A DNA stretch of 64,000 bases from CAVRJC01 sp963721435 (GTDB taxonomy: Bacteria; Actinomycetota; Acidimicrobiia; IMCC26256; DASPTH01). The translations under genes were made by a program, and so were the position numbers. Each line of letters opens with the position of its first letter. Position 1 is the first letter of the stretch. This document shows, piece by piece, positions 8,100 through 17,993 of the stretch. The DNA lies in NCBI GenBank assembly GCA_963721435.1, contig CAVRJC010000006.1, positions 620,001 through 684,000 of the forward strand, read 5' to 3'. Under the pieces are notes generated by a model. The model had not been told where the DNA came from and did no database searches. It was given only the letters and a program-made list of their open reading frames with translations.

Positions 8100-9185
8100 T
8101 CAGATGATCACGGTGCGGATGACTTCTCCGGCTTGCATGGCGCGGAAGGCCTCGTTCACGTCGTCGAGGTGGACGGTGCGTGAGACCATCGACTTCAGGT
8201 CGAGGCGACCGTCGGTCGCGAACTCGATCATGCGCGGCAACTCGCGCCGCACCTGCGCGCTGCCGTACCAGCAGCCGAGCAGCCGACGCTCCTCGGAGAC
8301 GAGCGTCCAGCTCGGGATCGCGACGTCGCTGCCCAATTTGTGCACACCGACCGCGACCGTCGTACCGCCCCGACGCGTGTACGCGAACGCCTGCTGCAAC
8401 GTGGTCTCGAGCCCGATGACCTCGAACGCGTAGTCGGCGCCGCGCCCGCCTGTGAGCTCGCGCACCGCGATGAACGCGTCGTCGGCGCTCGGGTCGATGG
8501 CGTGGGTGGCACCGAGCGCGAGCGCGGCCTCGCGCTTGCCGGCGACCGGGTCGATCGCGATGACCTGCGCGGCACCCGCGATGCGCGCGCCCTGGATCAC
8601 CGACTGGCCGACACCCCCGCAGCCGACGACGACGACCGTCGAACCCGGCTCGACGCGTGCGGTGTTCAACGCCGCGCCGACACCGGTGGTGACACCGCAC
8701 CCGAGCAGCGCGAGCTGCTCGTCGGGCAGATCGGTCGCGACCTTGACGACCGACATCTCCGACACTGTCATGAATTCGGCGAACGTGCCGAGTCCGGCAA
8801 ACGCGGTGACTTCCTCGCCGTCGGCATCAGCCGCAGTACGTCTCGCGCGCGGCACGAACATGACCGGATAGGTCTGCTCGCAGAGATGCGACTGGTCGTG
8901 CAGGCAGAACCAGCAGATGCCGCACGCGGGCACGAACGTGCCGACCACGCGGTCGCCCACCGCGACGTGGCGCACTTCGGCGCCGACCTCCTCGACGATG
9001 CCGGTGCCTTCGTGGCCGAGGACCTGGTGGCCGCCGGGCAGCGTGCCGTTCACCACCGACAGGTCGGAGTGGCAGACACCGCTCGCGGTGATGCGCACGA
9101 CGACGTCGCGCGGGCCCGGCGGGAGCGGTGTGAGCTCCTCGATCGCGAGCGGCTGGTCTTGCTCGAGGAACACGGCGGCTCGCAT
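8100..9185 (-). CDS. zinc-dependent alcohol dehydrogenase (class III-like)
   Basis: A 361-residue medium-chain dehydrogenase. Catalytic zinc ligands appear as GVCHSD (Cys) and GHEGTG (His-Glu). A four-cysteine structural zinc loop reads CGICWFC then C seven residues on. The nucleotide-binding Rossmann motif is VVVGCGGVGQ near residue 190. The sequence is closest to actinobacterial class III / mycothiol-dependent formaldehyde dehydrogenase-like enzymes, but exact substrate is unknown. It lies 19 bp downstream of the CopD-like gene's start on the same strand. It is divergent from the histidine phosphatase. Confidence 0.92.
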   Translation of the reverse strand: MRAAVFLEQDQPLAIEELTPLPPGPRDVVVRITASGVCHSDLSVVNGTLPGGHQVLGHEGTGIVEEVGAEVRHVAVGDRVVGTFVPACGICWFCLHDQSHLCEQTYPVMFVPRARRTAADADGEEVTAFAGLGTFAEFMTVSEMSVVKVATDLPDEQLALLGCGVTTGVGAALNTARVEPGSTVVVVGCGGVGQSVIQGARIAGAAQVIAIDPVAGKREAALALGATHAIDPSADDAFIAVRELTGGRGADYAFEVIGLETTLQQAFAYTRRGGTTVAVGVHKLGSDVAIPSWTLVSEERRLLGCWYGSAQVRRELPRMIEFATDGRLDLKSMVSRTVHLDDVNEAFRAMQAGEVIRTVII

Positions 9186-9231
9186 GGGCGAGACGGTAGC
9201 GCGCGCCGGTGGTCCGGTAGCTTGCTACGCC

Positions 9232-9837
9232 GTGAACGGACCTGCGGTCACCTCGTTGCTGTTGGTCCGCCACGGTCAGTCGGAGTGGAACGCCGAAGGA
9301 CGCTGGCAGGGGCAGGCCAACCCGCCGTTGAGCGCACTCGGTGAGCAGCAGGCGGTCGAAGCGACCAACCGGCTCGACGGCGTGCACGCGGTGTGGGCAT
9401 CCGACCTTCTTCGTGCCACGCGCACCGCCCAGCTCGTGGCCCACGAGCTGGGCGTCGACGTCGTGGTCGACGCCCGATGGCGAGAGCGGCACGCGGGGGA
9501 GTGGCAGGGGCACACGCGCGCCGAGATCGAAGCGGCGTGGCCCGGCTATCTCGCGGACGGCCGTCGACCCCCGAGCTGGGAGCCCGATGCCGAGGTCCTG
9601 GCCCGGGCGCTCGACGCGTGCACCGCAGTCGCCGCCGCCCATCCCGGCGAAGTCGTGCTGGTCGTCACCCACGGGGGAGTCGTCCGGACCCTGGAACGCC
9701 ACCTCGACGACCCCGACGACCAGCTCCTGCCGAACCTCGGCGGGCGGTGGGTCGAGGTCAGCGGCGGCACCGTCCGCCTGGGGAGCCGGGTCGTCCTGCT
9801 CGACGGCGCCATCGTCACCCGCCCCGAGCAGATCTAG
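9232..9837 (+). CDS. histidine phosphatase family protein
   Basis: A 201-residue phosphoglycerate-mutase-like phosphatase. The catalytic RHG motif is in LLVRHGQSEWNAEGRWQG at the N terminus. The second catalytic His lies in VVTHGGVVR near residue 145, with the conserved WASDLLRATRTAQ and RERHAGEWQG between. Such enzymes remove phosphate from small metabolites through a phospho-histidine intermediate. The substrate (phosphosugar, alpha-ribazole phosphate or other) cannot be decided here. GTG 9232 gives the family N terminus. Confidence 0.9.
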   Translation: MNGPAVTSLLLVRHGQSEWNAEGRWQGQANPPLSALGEQQAVEATNRLDGVHAVWASDLLRATRTAQLVAHELGVDVVVDARWRERHAGEWQGHTRAEIEAAWPGYLADGRRPPSWEPDAEVLARALDACTAVAAAHPGEVVLVVTHGGVVRTLERHLDDPDDQLLPNLGGRWVEVSGGTVRLGSRVVLLDGAIVTRPEQI

Positions 9838-9905
9838 GAGCGAACGCGCAGCCGGAGCCCGACCGAGGATTGAACGACCGAGCACCGTGACCAACCAGAG
9901 AACAG

Positions 9906-12407
9906 GTGGCGCCGGCGGCTACTGCCGAGCGGGTTTCAGCGCCTAAACTGGTCAGTCCCCAAGATCCAGAAAGTGTGCTCTTGACCGACACCGGACCCGT
10001 CTCCGAGCCTTCCGGGCGCTCGAATTCCGGCCGTGGCACCTCGGGGCCCGATCCGGCCTCGGATCCCGAACTGGCGGCCGAGCAGCGCTACATCGACGCC
10101 GCCTACGACCGGCTCGAGAGCATGCGCCGGGCCGCCGAGCAGGTCGCCGGTGGGTACTCCGACGTGCAGCGGGGCGGGACCCACCAGGCCCGCCTGGAGC
10201 GGGACGTGGCCGAGGCGTACACCCGGCGGCGCCTGGCGTCCTTCGACATCGGTGACGCGCCGTTGAGCTTCGGCCGGCTCGACATGCTGCCCGAGTCCGC
10301 CTACAAGAGCGACGGACCGCTCTACATCGGCCGGATCTCGGTGAACGACGACGATCTCGTCCCGCTGGTCATCGACTGGCGAGCCCCGGTGGCAGAGCCG
10401 TTCTACCGCGCCACCGCCGTCGACCCGATGGGCGTCGCCCGGCGTCGCCACTTCCAGACCCGAGGCCGCCGGTTGATCGGGCTCGACGACGAGGTCTTCG
10501 ACGCCGAGGCCGCGGAGGAATCGGGCTTCACCGTGGTCGGTGAGGGTGCGCTCCTCGCCGCGATCGACCGTGAGCGCACCGGTCGCATGCGCGACATCGT
10601 CGCCACCATCCAGGCCGAGCAGGACGAAGCCATCCGGGCCCCGTTCGCCGGGATCCTCGTGGTTGCGGGTGGCCCGGGCACGGGCAAGACCGCGGTCGCC
10701 CTCCACCGCGCGGCGTACCTCCTCTACACGCACCGCAAGCGGCTGGCGTCGCAGGGTGTGCTGCTCGTGGGGCCGAGCGGCATCTTCCTGCGCTACATCG
10801 ACGAAGTGCTCCCGTCGCTCGGTGAGGACGACGTCATGCTCGCCACGCCGGCGGCGCTGAAGCCGCGGCTGCGGGTGCGCGGCGAGGAGCCGTCGTCGGT
10901 CGCCGCGGTCAAGGGCGACGCGCGCATGGCGAAGGTGATCGAGGCTGCCGTGGCCGATCGCGAGCGCCCGATGCCGCGCGACGTCGTCGTCACGCTCGAC
11001 GGCTACCGCCTGCGCATGCGGCGGCGCGACTCGGCGCGCATCGTGGAGCGCACGCGGGCTCGACGCGGGAGCCACAACGAGCGGCGCCCGTTCATCGCCG
11101 GGCTCGTGATCGACCACTTCCGTCGTGCGTACCGGCGTGCGTTGGTCGACGCGTACCGGCGCGACCGCGCGCGTCTCGACGGCGACGCGCCGTCGTCGCG
11201 CGCGCACGAAGTTGCGAACGTCACCGTCGCGGCCGCGCTCGCGCAGGGCGAGCAGGCACCCGAGGACTTCGAGCACGAGCTCGCGACACGGTTGCGGCGC
11301 CAGCCGGAAGTGCGCGCGGTGCTCGAGCGCATGTGGCCGATCCTGAGCGGCGCCGAGCTGGTGAACGACCTCTTCGGGTTCGAGGCGTTGATCCGCTCGG
11401 CTTCGGAGGGTGTGCTCACGCCGGCGGAGCAGCGCGGGCTCTTCCGCACGCGTCTCCCCGACGTCAACCAGGTCGCGTGGACCGACGCCGACCTCCCACT
11501 GATCGACGAAGCCGACTCGCTGCTCGGCTCGGTGAGCGCGGCGCGTGCACGCGCCCGTCGCGCCCGGCGCCGTGAGGAGTCGCTCGAGATGGCGCGGCGA
11601 GTCGTGTCCGATCTCGGCGTCGGCGGCTACCTCACCGCCGAAGACGTCGTGAACCGGTATGGGGGCGACGCCTCGATCACCGAGAGCGACGACGACGAGC
11701 CGCGCACGTTCGGCCACGTCCTCGTCGACGAGGCGCAGGACCTCTCGGGCATGCAGTGGCGCATGCTTGCCCGACGCTGCCCGACCGGCTCGATGACGCT
11801 GGTCGGTGACTTCGGGCAGGCCAGCCGGCCCGGTGCGCTCACCAACTGGGATGACGTCATCGCCAATCTGCCGACGCGCACGCCGCCCAACCGCGTGACG
11901 CTCACGGTCAACTACCGGACCCCGGCGGAGATCATGGAAGTCGCCAACCGCTTGCTGCCCGCCGCCGCCCCGGGCGTGGAGCCGGCGCGGCCGGTGCGCA
12001 GCACAGGGGAGCACCCCCAAGTCGTGTTCACCGACGGGTCGTCGCTCGTTGCGTCGGCGGCCGGCGCTGCTCGTGACGCCAGCACGCTCGGGGGCACGGT
12101 CGCGGTGATCGCGCCGCGCGCGCTGCACGACGGTCTCGCCGCGGCCCTGGCCGACGAGGGTGCGGTCGCCGACGACGCCGACGCGATCGACGCGCCCATC
12201 GCGGTGATCAGCGCGCTCGACTCCAAGGGCCTCGAGTTCGATCACGTGATCGTGGTCGAGCCGGCCGACCTCGTCGCATCCGACGCTGCGGGTCTCCGGC
12301 TGCTCTACGTGGTGCTCACCCACGCGACGCGGCGTCTCACCGTGGTGCACTCGGAGCCGCTCCCCGAGGCGCTCGGGCTGGCATCGCACGAACCGAGCCC
12401 CACGTGA
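9906..12407 (+). CDS. HelD/HelR-like UvrD-superfamily helicase (RNA polymerase recycling)
   Basis: An 833-residue superfamily-1 motor. An N-terminal coiled region (about residues 55-110, YIDAAYDRLESMRRAAEQ) precedes Walker A GGPGTGKTAVALHRAAYLLY (about residue 258), Walker B HVLVDEAQDLSGMQWRM, motif VNYRTPAEIM and a C-terminal DSKGLEFDHVIVVEP motif. This architecture belongs to HelD/HelR ATPases, which pull stalled RNA polymerase off DNA. Some actinobacterial members give rifampicin tolerance. Start is either GTG 9906 or GTG 9975; the first 23 residues have little family signal. The downstream SnoaL-like gene overlaps by 4 bp. Confidence 0.88.
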   Translation: MAPAATAERVSAPKLVSPQDPESVLLTDTGPVSEPSGRSNSGRGTSGPDPASDPELAAEQRYIDAAYDRLESMRRAAEQVAGGYSDVQRGGTHQARLERDVAEAYTRRRLASFDIGDAPLSFGRLDMLPESAYKSDGPLYIGRISVNDDDLVPLVIDWRAPVAEPFYRATAVDPMGVARRRHFQTRGRRLIGLDDEVFDAEAAEESGFTVVGEGALLAAIDRERTGRMRDIVATIQAEQDEAIRAPFAGILVVAGGPGTGKTAVALHRAAYLLYTHRKRLASQGVLLVGPSGIFLRYIDEVLPSLGEDDVMLATPAALKPRLRVRGEEPSSVAAVKGDARMAKVIEAAVADRERPMPRDVVVTLDGYRLRMRRRDSARIVERTRARRGSHNERRPFIAGLVIDHFRRAYRRALVDAYRRDRARLDGDAPSSRAHEVANVTVAAALAQGEQAPEDFEHELATRLRRQPEVRAVLERMWPILSGAELVNDLFGFEALIRSASEGVLTPAEQRGLFRTRLPDVNQVAWTDADLPLIDEADSLLGSVSAARARARRARRREESLEMARRVVSDLGVGGYLTAEDVVNRYGGDASITESDDDEPRTFGHVLVDEAQDLSGMQWRMLARRCPTGSMTLVGDFGQASRPGALTNWDDVIANLPTRTPPNRVTLTVNYRTPAEIMEVANRLLPAAAPGVEPARPVRSTGEHPQVVFTDGSSLVASAAGAARDASTLGGTVAVIAPRALHDGLAAALADEGAVADDADAIDAPIAVISALDSKGLEFDHVIVVEPADLVASDAAGLRLLYVVLTHATRRLTVVHSEPLPEALGLASHEPSPT

Positions 12408-12895
12408 CGGGCGACACCGAACGGGCCGTGGCGCTGCTGACGGCGCACCGCGAGATCGAGCAGAAGATCTACCGCATGGGCTACGCGCTCGAGCAGGGCG
12501 ACTTCGCCGAGGTCGGGCGCCTGCTCCGGCACGCGACCTTCGGTGCCGATCGCATCGGCCGTGAGGCCTTCACCGGCGAAGACGAGATCCGCGAGCAGTA
12601 CGTGCGCACGAACCGCACCTATCCCGGCCAGGGGCGCGCGACCCGCGAGATGTACACCAACGTGCTCGTCGACATCGACCTCGACGCCGGCACCGCGGTG
12701 TCGACGACCGCGTACACCGTCGCGCAGCAGGTGCCCGACGCCGACCGGCCGTTCGAGCTCCTCGTGGCCGGGCGCTACGAGGACCGATGGGGCTTCATCG
12801 ACGGCGAGTGGCACTGGACCGACCGCTACATCGTCGTGCAGTTCAAGAACGACCTGAACGCGCACATGCACACGGGCACCCAGCCCTACAACTGA
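12404..12895 (+). CDS. SnoaL-like / NTF2-fold protein
   Basis: A 163-residue protein starting at a GTGA overlap with the helicase gene. The layout matches the SnoaL_4 / ring-hydroxylating beta-subunit-like cone fold: an N-terminal helix (TAHREIEQKIYRMGYALEQGD), LLRHATFG, GEDEIREQY and a C-terminal strand region (GRYEDRWGFIDGEWHWTDR). Such proteins are isomerases, dehydratases or ligand-binding subunits; the catalytic residues cannot be assigned. Coupling to the helicase may be incidental. Confidence 0.8.
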   Translation: MTGDTERAVALLTAHREIEQKIYRMGYALEQGDFAEVGRLLRHATFGADRIGREAFTGEDEIREQYVRTNRTYPGQGRATREMYTNVLVDIDLDAGTAVSTTAYTVAQQVPDADRPFELLVAGRYEDRWGFIDGEWHWTDRYIVVQFKNDLNAHMHTGTQPYN

Positions 12896-12992
12896 GCGCG
12901 ACGGGCGCGCCGGGGAGTCACCGAGTCACGCGAGTTCCCCGCAATCCTCATCCGCTCAGACCGCCGGTGCCGGCCGTGCGAGACTCGAGGTC

Positions 12993-14329
12993 GTGATCGA
13001 CGTCCTCTACGCCCGAACCGCCGATGGGACGCACGTCGGGTACAGGGTGCTCGATGCGGACCAGTCCGCCGGGCCTGACCGCGACGTCGTGATGGTGCCG
13101 GGTGGGCTGATCCCGCTCGAGCTGTTCGAGGAGGAGCCCGGATTCGCCCGTCTGCTCGACGGCCTGCGTTCGCTCGGCCGTGTGATCGTCTTCGACCGGC
13201 GCGGGGTGGGTCTCTCGGACCCGATCTCGGACTGGGAGCGCACAGTCGTCGACCAGTGGACTGACGATCTCGCCGCCGTCGTGGACGCGTCGGGTGCCGC
13301 GCGACATCGTGCTCGTGGCGTGGGACGGCTTCGGCGTCGGCTCGCGGTACGCGGTCATGCACCCCGAGCGGGTGTCGGCGTTGGTGCTCTACGAGCCGAC
13401 CATCGTCGCGGACGACGACTGGGCGTCGTGGTCGGAACGCCGCGTGCAACGCGGCATGGCCAACGTGAGAGGAGAGGATGACATCCTCGACCAGATCGCA
13501 CCGAGCCGAATCGCCGATCGCACGTTTCGCGACTGGTACGCGCGGGCGGGGCGGCTGGGCGCCAGCCCGTCGACGGCCCCCCGCATCTGGGAGTCGGTCA
13601 TGCGGGCTCATCCGCGGGACTCTCTCTATGAGCAGATCGAGGTCCCGACGCTCGTGCTGCACCGTCGCGACAACCAGTTCGTGAACGACGACGTGTTGAC
13701 CCTCGCCGCGGAGCAGATGCCGCACGCGACGCTCGTCGGGCTCGAAGGGCGCGACCACTTCCCGTTCGTGGGTGACGTCGACGCGGTCGTCGCGGAGATC
13801 GCGGAGTTCGTCGTCGGTGAGCGGCGGCTCCCGGCGCCGCAGCGGCTCCTGTCGGCGGTGATGTTCACCGATCTCGTCGGCTCGACCGAGCGAGCCGCGT
13901 CACTCGGGGACGAGGACTGGAAGTCGGTGCTCGATCGCCACGACGCGGCGGTGCAGACGATCGTCGGGCGCTCCGGCGGCTCGGTCGTCAAGACCACCGG
14001 TGACGGCGTGCTCGCCCTGCTCCCCTCGGCCGGGGTGCTGCCTACGCGTCGCGACCGAGATCCGCCGCGACCTCGCGGTCGAAGGACTCGACGTCCGCAT
14101 CGGCCTGCATGTCGGCGACATCGACCGTCGCGGGGACGACGTCTCGGGCCTCGCCGTGAACATCGCGAGCAGAGTGATGTCGAAGGGCGGCGCCGGCGAG
14201 ATCGTCGTGACCGTGTCGGTCGTCGCGGCGGTCGCGGGCCAGGCGGTGGCGTTCGAGCCGCTCGGCGCCCACGAGCTCAAGGGGATCCCCGGCGCATGGG
14301 AGCTCTTCCGGGTGGCGCTCGATACCTGA
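12993..14329 (+). CDS. alpha/beta hydrolase fused to class III adenylate cyclase (two frame breaks)
   Basis: Three overlapping frames together encode one ~445-residue protein. Residues 1-270 are an alpha/beta-hydrolase domain. The nucleophile-elbow position reads AWDGFG, with Asp where most members have Ser. GRDHFPFVGD carries the catalytic His. Residues 280-445 are a class III nucleotide cyclase domain: VMFTDLVGSTERA holds the metal-binding Asp and KTTGDGVLALLPS follows. Breaks lie near 13297 and 14038. Restoring one GC pair at each gives the expected DASGAPRDIVLV and the family-like VRCLRVATEIR. This fusion is common in actinobacteria and presumably makes cAMP in response to a ligand bound by the hydrolase-like domain (inference). 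Confidence 0.82.
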
Positions 14330-14396
14330 GCGATTCGTGGTAGCACCTGCGGGTGCACAGAACGGCGCGGCCGCCGAGCTGTCTAGGCTCACCGCC

Positions 14397-16341
14397 GTGA
14401 ACGACGTACGGAACCCGCACGTCGGTGAGCCGTTCACGGACGACGACGCCGCCATCGCCGCCGCGCTCGAGGACGTGTCCATTCCCGTGCTGCTGTGCTC
14501 GATGGTGCACATGACGGGGGATCCGTCATGGATCCGCGAACCGTCGCTCCGGAGCATGCCGACCTCCTCGGACGTGCAAGGCGGTCTCGACGACGAGGAG
14601 CGTGCCGCCATCCGGCGACGCGCGGTGCCGGCCATCGCCGCCTACCGGGACGCCGGGTGCATCCCGCACGAGCTGTCCCGTGAGGTCCTCGTCGAGATGA
14701 TGGCGTTCCTCGCGGGCAAGCCGCTCGAGGGGATCATGGTGCCGATGTTCCTCGAGGACATGCAGTTCGACGGCGCCGACAGCGGCGCGATCTCGTGGGG
14801 CGACGAGGTGTCGGACGAGGCGAAGGCTGCGTCGCCGGTCGTCGTGATCGGCTGTGGCCTGTCCGGCATCCTCGCGGGGATCCGCCTGTCGCAGGCCGGC
14901 CTTCCCTTCGTGATCGTCGAGAAGGACGAGGGCCCGGGTGGTACCTGGTGGGAGAACCGGTACCCGGGTGCGCGGGTCGACGTCGGAAGTCACCACTACT
15001 GCTACGCGTTCGAACCGTCGCATCACTGGACCGAGTACTTCTGCCGGCAGCCCGAGCTGCGCGACTACTTCGTCCGCGTGCTCGACAAGTACGAGCTCCG
15101 TTCGCACTGCCGCTTCAGCACCGAGGTCACGTCCCTGACGTGGGACGAGACGACGAGCTTCTGGCACGTCGGCATTCGGAACCCGGACGGGACGAAGGAG
15201 GTCCTCGAGGCGCAGTTCGTCATCAGCGCAGTCGGTTCGCTGAACATCCCCAGGCTTCCGGACATCACCGGCATGGACTCGTTCGCCGGACCGTCGTTCC
15301 ACTCGGCGCGGTGGCCGGACGGGCTCGACCTGACGGGCAAGCGTTTCGCGCTCGTCGGCGCCGGCGCCTCCGGGTTCCAGATCGCGCCGACCATCGCGGA
15401 CCGGGTCGAGCAGCTCACGATCTTCCAACGGACGACCCAGTGGATGCTGCCGAACCCGCTGTACCACGCGAAGGTGCCGCCCGGTGACCGGTGGGCGATG
15501 CAGCACCTCCCGTTCTACGCACGCTGGTTCCGGTTCCTCATGCTCTATCCCGGCATCGCGGCCGGGACCGAGCACTACCGGGTCGATCCGGACTTCCGCG
15601 CGAGCGAGGGCGTCTCGATCAACGAGCAGAACGAGCTACGCCGCCGGCAGCTGGTCGCGTGGATCACGATGCACCTCGAGGACCGGCCCGACCTGATCGA
15701 GAAGTCGATCCCCGACTACCCGGCGATGGGAAAGCGGATTCTCCAGGACGACGGGTCCTGGTTGCGCACGCTCAAGAAGCCGAACGTCGAGCTCGTGCAC
15801 ACGCACATCGAGCGCATCGTCCCCGAAGGTGTGGTCACCGTCGACGGCGCGCTTCACGAGGCGGATGTCATCTGCTACGCGACCGGGTTCCGGCACAACG
15901 ACTTCCTCGCGTCGATGGACGTCACCGGGCAGAACGGCGTGTCGCTACGCGACCAGTGGGGCGACGAGCCGACGGCGCACCTCGGGATCGCGATCCCGAA
16001 CTTCCCGAACCTCTTCTGCATGTACGGCCCGGGCACGAACCTCGCGCACGGTGCGAGCCTGTTCTTCCATTCCGAATGCCAGATCCACTACGCGATGGAC
16101 TGCATCCACCGGGTCCTCGCGTCCGGCGCACGGACGATCGAGGTGCGCAAGGACGCGCACGACGAGTACGTCGAGCGGTACCGACGCGAGATCGATCAGC
16201 TCGTGTGGTCACACCCGTCGATCGAACACAGCCACTACAAGAACCCGCAGGGCAAGATCTTCACGCTGTCGCCGTGGCGCCTGGAGCTGTACTGGGAATG
16301 GACGCGATCGGCCGACCCCGACGCAGTACATCGTCGCCTGA
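14397..16341 (+). CDS. flavin-dependent (Baeyer-Villiger-type) monooxygenase, 3' frame break
   Basis: An about 648-residue NADPH/FAD monooxygenase. A ~130-residue N-terminal extension precedes the FAD Rossmann motif (VVVIGCGLSG, near residue 150), GGTWWENRYPGARVD, the Baeyer-Villiger fingerprint FAGPSFHSARWP and a second Rossmann motif GAGASG. It should insert oxygen next to a ketone to form an ester or lactone. GTG 14397 gives a clean N terminus. Near 16322 the frame runs on into antisense DNA; replacing one GC pair gives a normal ending (DPDAQYIVA, stop at 16341) inside the terminator hairpin. The convergent SDR could supply the ketone by oxidising an alcohol (inference). Confidence 0.88.
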
Positions 16342-16365
16342 ACCGGCCGTCGGGCGGTTCAGGCG
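16335..16365. terminator. bidirectional hairpin over the monooxygenase stop
   Basis: A perfect 11-bp inverted repeat, CGCCTGAACCG at 16335-16345 and CGGTTCAGGCG at 16355-16365, with a 9-nt loop. The left arm contains the TGA stop proposed for the monooxygenase (16339-16341), which supports that stop. It lies between two convergent genes. There is no T-tract, as is usual in high-GC actinobacteria. Confidence 0.65.
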
Positions 16366-16402
16366 CCCGTGGAGACGACAAGACAGCGGCGAGAGGCCGT
16401 TG

Positions 16403-17218
16403 CTACAGGATTCCCTCGCCGGAGTCGACCATCAGGGTGCTGCCGGTCATCAGGATCGACATGTCGGACGCGCAGAAGAGCACGACGCGCGCGACGTCGT
16501 CGGCCACGCCGATGCGCCCGAGCGGCGTGCGCTCCTCCATCTCCTTGACGAACTCCTCCATGCCGGGAGCGACGACGCTGGCCATGAACGCGTCGCGGCC
16601 TTCGGTCTGGGTCATGCTCGGCGCGACCGCGAGCACCCGGATGCCCGCGGGCCCGAGCTCGACCGCCGCCGCGCGCGTGAGCCCGACGACCGCGTGCTTC
16701 GACGTGATGTAGTGCGCGACGCCGGCGCCGGTCTTCACCGCGGCGGTCGACGCGACGTTCACGATCACGCCACCGGTGCCGCGGTCGACCATGCGCCGGC
16801 CGACCGCCTGGCAGCAGAGGAACATCCCGCGCACATTGGTGTCGAGCACGCGATCCCATTCGTCGTGCGGGATGTCGAGGAACGCAGTGCTCGGGTAGAT
16901 CCCGGCGTTGTTCACGAAGATGTCGATGCCGTCGCCCAGCTGCGATGCCGACTCGACCAGCGCCTCGACGTCGTCGACGTCGCGTACGTCGACGGCCTGC
17001 GCGCGCGTCTCGGTGCCGTGTTGCTCGGCGATCGCGGCGGCAACCTGGTCGGCGAGGTCGCCGTCGAGGTCGGCGATCACCACGGTGGCGCCCGCTTCCG
17101 CGAGCCGCGACGCGGAGGCCCGGCCGATCCCGCGCGCGGCACCGGTGACCACGGCCGTCCGTCCACGCAGTGACACGAGCTCACTGATCGACTGACCGCT
17201 CACATCGGCGATGGCCAC
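16403..17218 (-). CDS. SDR-family oxidoreductase
   Basis: A 271-residue classical short-chain dehydrogenase. The cofactor motif TGAARGIG lies near residue 27 and NNAGIY follows. The catalytic Ser is in NVASTAAV and the YITSK motif holds the catalytic Tyr/Lys. The C-terminal GSTLMVDSGEG is typical of the FabG-like group. An acidic residue after the second beta strand (IADLD) favours NAD(H). GTG 17218 was chosen over upstream starts because it gives a normal SDR N terminus. It is convergent with the Baeyer-Villiger-type monooxygenase, a pairing common in alicyclic or steroid alcohol breakdown. Confidence 0.9.
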   Translation of the reverse strand: MAIADVSGQSISELVSLRGRTAVVTGAARGIGRASASRLAEAGATVVIADLDGDLADQVAAAIAEQHGTETRAQAVDVRDVDDVEALVESASQLGDGIDIFVNNAGIYPSTAFLDIPHDEWDRVLDTNVRGMFLCCQAVGRRMVDRGTGGVIVNVASTAAVKTGAGVAHYITSKHAVVGLTRAAAVELGPAGIRVLAVAPSMTQTEGRDAFMASVVAPGMEEFVKEMEERTPLGRIGVADDVARVVLFCASDMSILMTGSTLMVDSGEGIL

Positions 17219-17249
17219 GCGCGTCCCCCTGATCGAAGCGGTCCGGAGC

Positions 17250-17948
17250 CTACGACGTGAGGAAGCCGATGACCGCGTCGCCGACCAACGCAATCCCGAC
17301 GACGATCATGGGGTAGTACGTCAGCGGCTCCTGGTGCGCCTGGGCCCACGCCTGCGCCTGGTTCATCCAGTCGGTCGCGCGCTTCCCGAAGACGACGGAG
17401 AGCACGACGGGCACCCAGACGAGCGCGGTGCCGAGGAGCACGTACATCGTGCCGAGCGCGAGGTCTTCGCTGCGCGCGAGCGAAGCTGCGGTGATGGTGC
17501 CGGCGCAGATGATCGTGATGCCCAGGCGCTTCGGGCCGCCGATGCCGAGGAGAATGCCGGTACCGGCGGCGGCGCGTGGCGTCAGGTGCTCCAGGCGGTC
17601 GAGGAGGGCCTTCGTGCGGGACGCGGCCGCTGCTCGCGGCTCGTGCGGCATGCCGCGCCGCCGCCGGAGGTGCGCGGCGGCGACGAGCAGTGCGAGCCCG
17701 AACGCGAGCACGAACAGGCCGGCGAGGGTCTCGTGCGCCGACTCCCGATTGCCGAGCGACTCGTCGCCGATGACGAACACGATGATGAGGACGACGGTTT
17801 GCGCGACCACGAAGCTCACCGCGAAGACCAGGCCGTTGATGCGGGGCTTCGTGGTTCGGAGCACGGCCAGCGTCGCCCCGAGCGCGAGAGGGCTCGTCGC
17901 CGCGACCAGGGCGTACAGGAAGATGCGGAACGTCGTCTCGACGAGCAC
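17250..17948 (-). CDS. Sap/GAP-family membrane protein
   Basis: A 232-residue protein with six predicted helices split by a basic cytosolic loop (about residues 95-120, HLRRRRGMPHEPRAA). It matches the GAP/Sap family, named for mycobacterial proteins needed for glycopeptidolipid or sulfolipid export and distantly like LysE transporters. A small-molecule or lipid transport role is inferred. It lies 31 bp downstream of the SDR start on the same strand and diverges from the peptidase gene. Confidence 0.8.
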   Translation of the reverse strand: MLVETTFRIFLYALVAATSPLALGATLAVLRTTKPRINGLVFAVSFVVAQTVVLIIVFVIGDESLGNRESAHETLAGLFVLAFGLALLVAAAHLRRRRGMPHEPRAAAASRTKALLDRLEHLTPRAAAGTGILLGIGGPKRLGITIICAGTITAASLARSEDLALGTMYVLLGTALVWVPVVLSVVFGKRATDWMNQAQAWAQAHQEPLTYYPMIVVGIALVGDAVIGFLTS

Positions 17949-17956
17949 CCCTCAGG

Positions 17957-17985
17957 TTGTCACACTCCGGCATGGCGCTCATAAC
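17957..17985 (+). promoter_or_regulatory. sigma70-type promoter of the M3 peptidase (leaderless)
   Basis: TTGTCA at 17957-17962 (5/6 to the -35 consensus), a 17-bp spacer, and CATAAC at 17980-17985 (4/6 to the -10). The start codon at 17994 lies only 8 bases after the -10, so transcription would begin at or just before the ATG, giving a leaderless mRNA. Confidence 0.5.
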
Positions 17986-17993
17986 CTCGGGCG

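Noticed and set aside
9936..12389. 817-residue minus-strand frame over the helicase
   Set aside because: Antisense shadow of the HelD/HelR-like gene with low-complexity Arg/His/Glu composition.
12948..12953. TCATCC before the cyclase fusion
   Set aside because: Right arm absent; chance hexamer.
13475..13487. Palindrome AGGATGACATCCT
   Set aside because: Inside coding sequence of the cyclase fusion, with the reverse arm order to the shared motif.
14519..14535. Two GGATCC hexamers near the monooxygenase start
   Set aside because: Within coding sequence and not part of any longer repeat.
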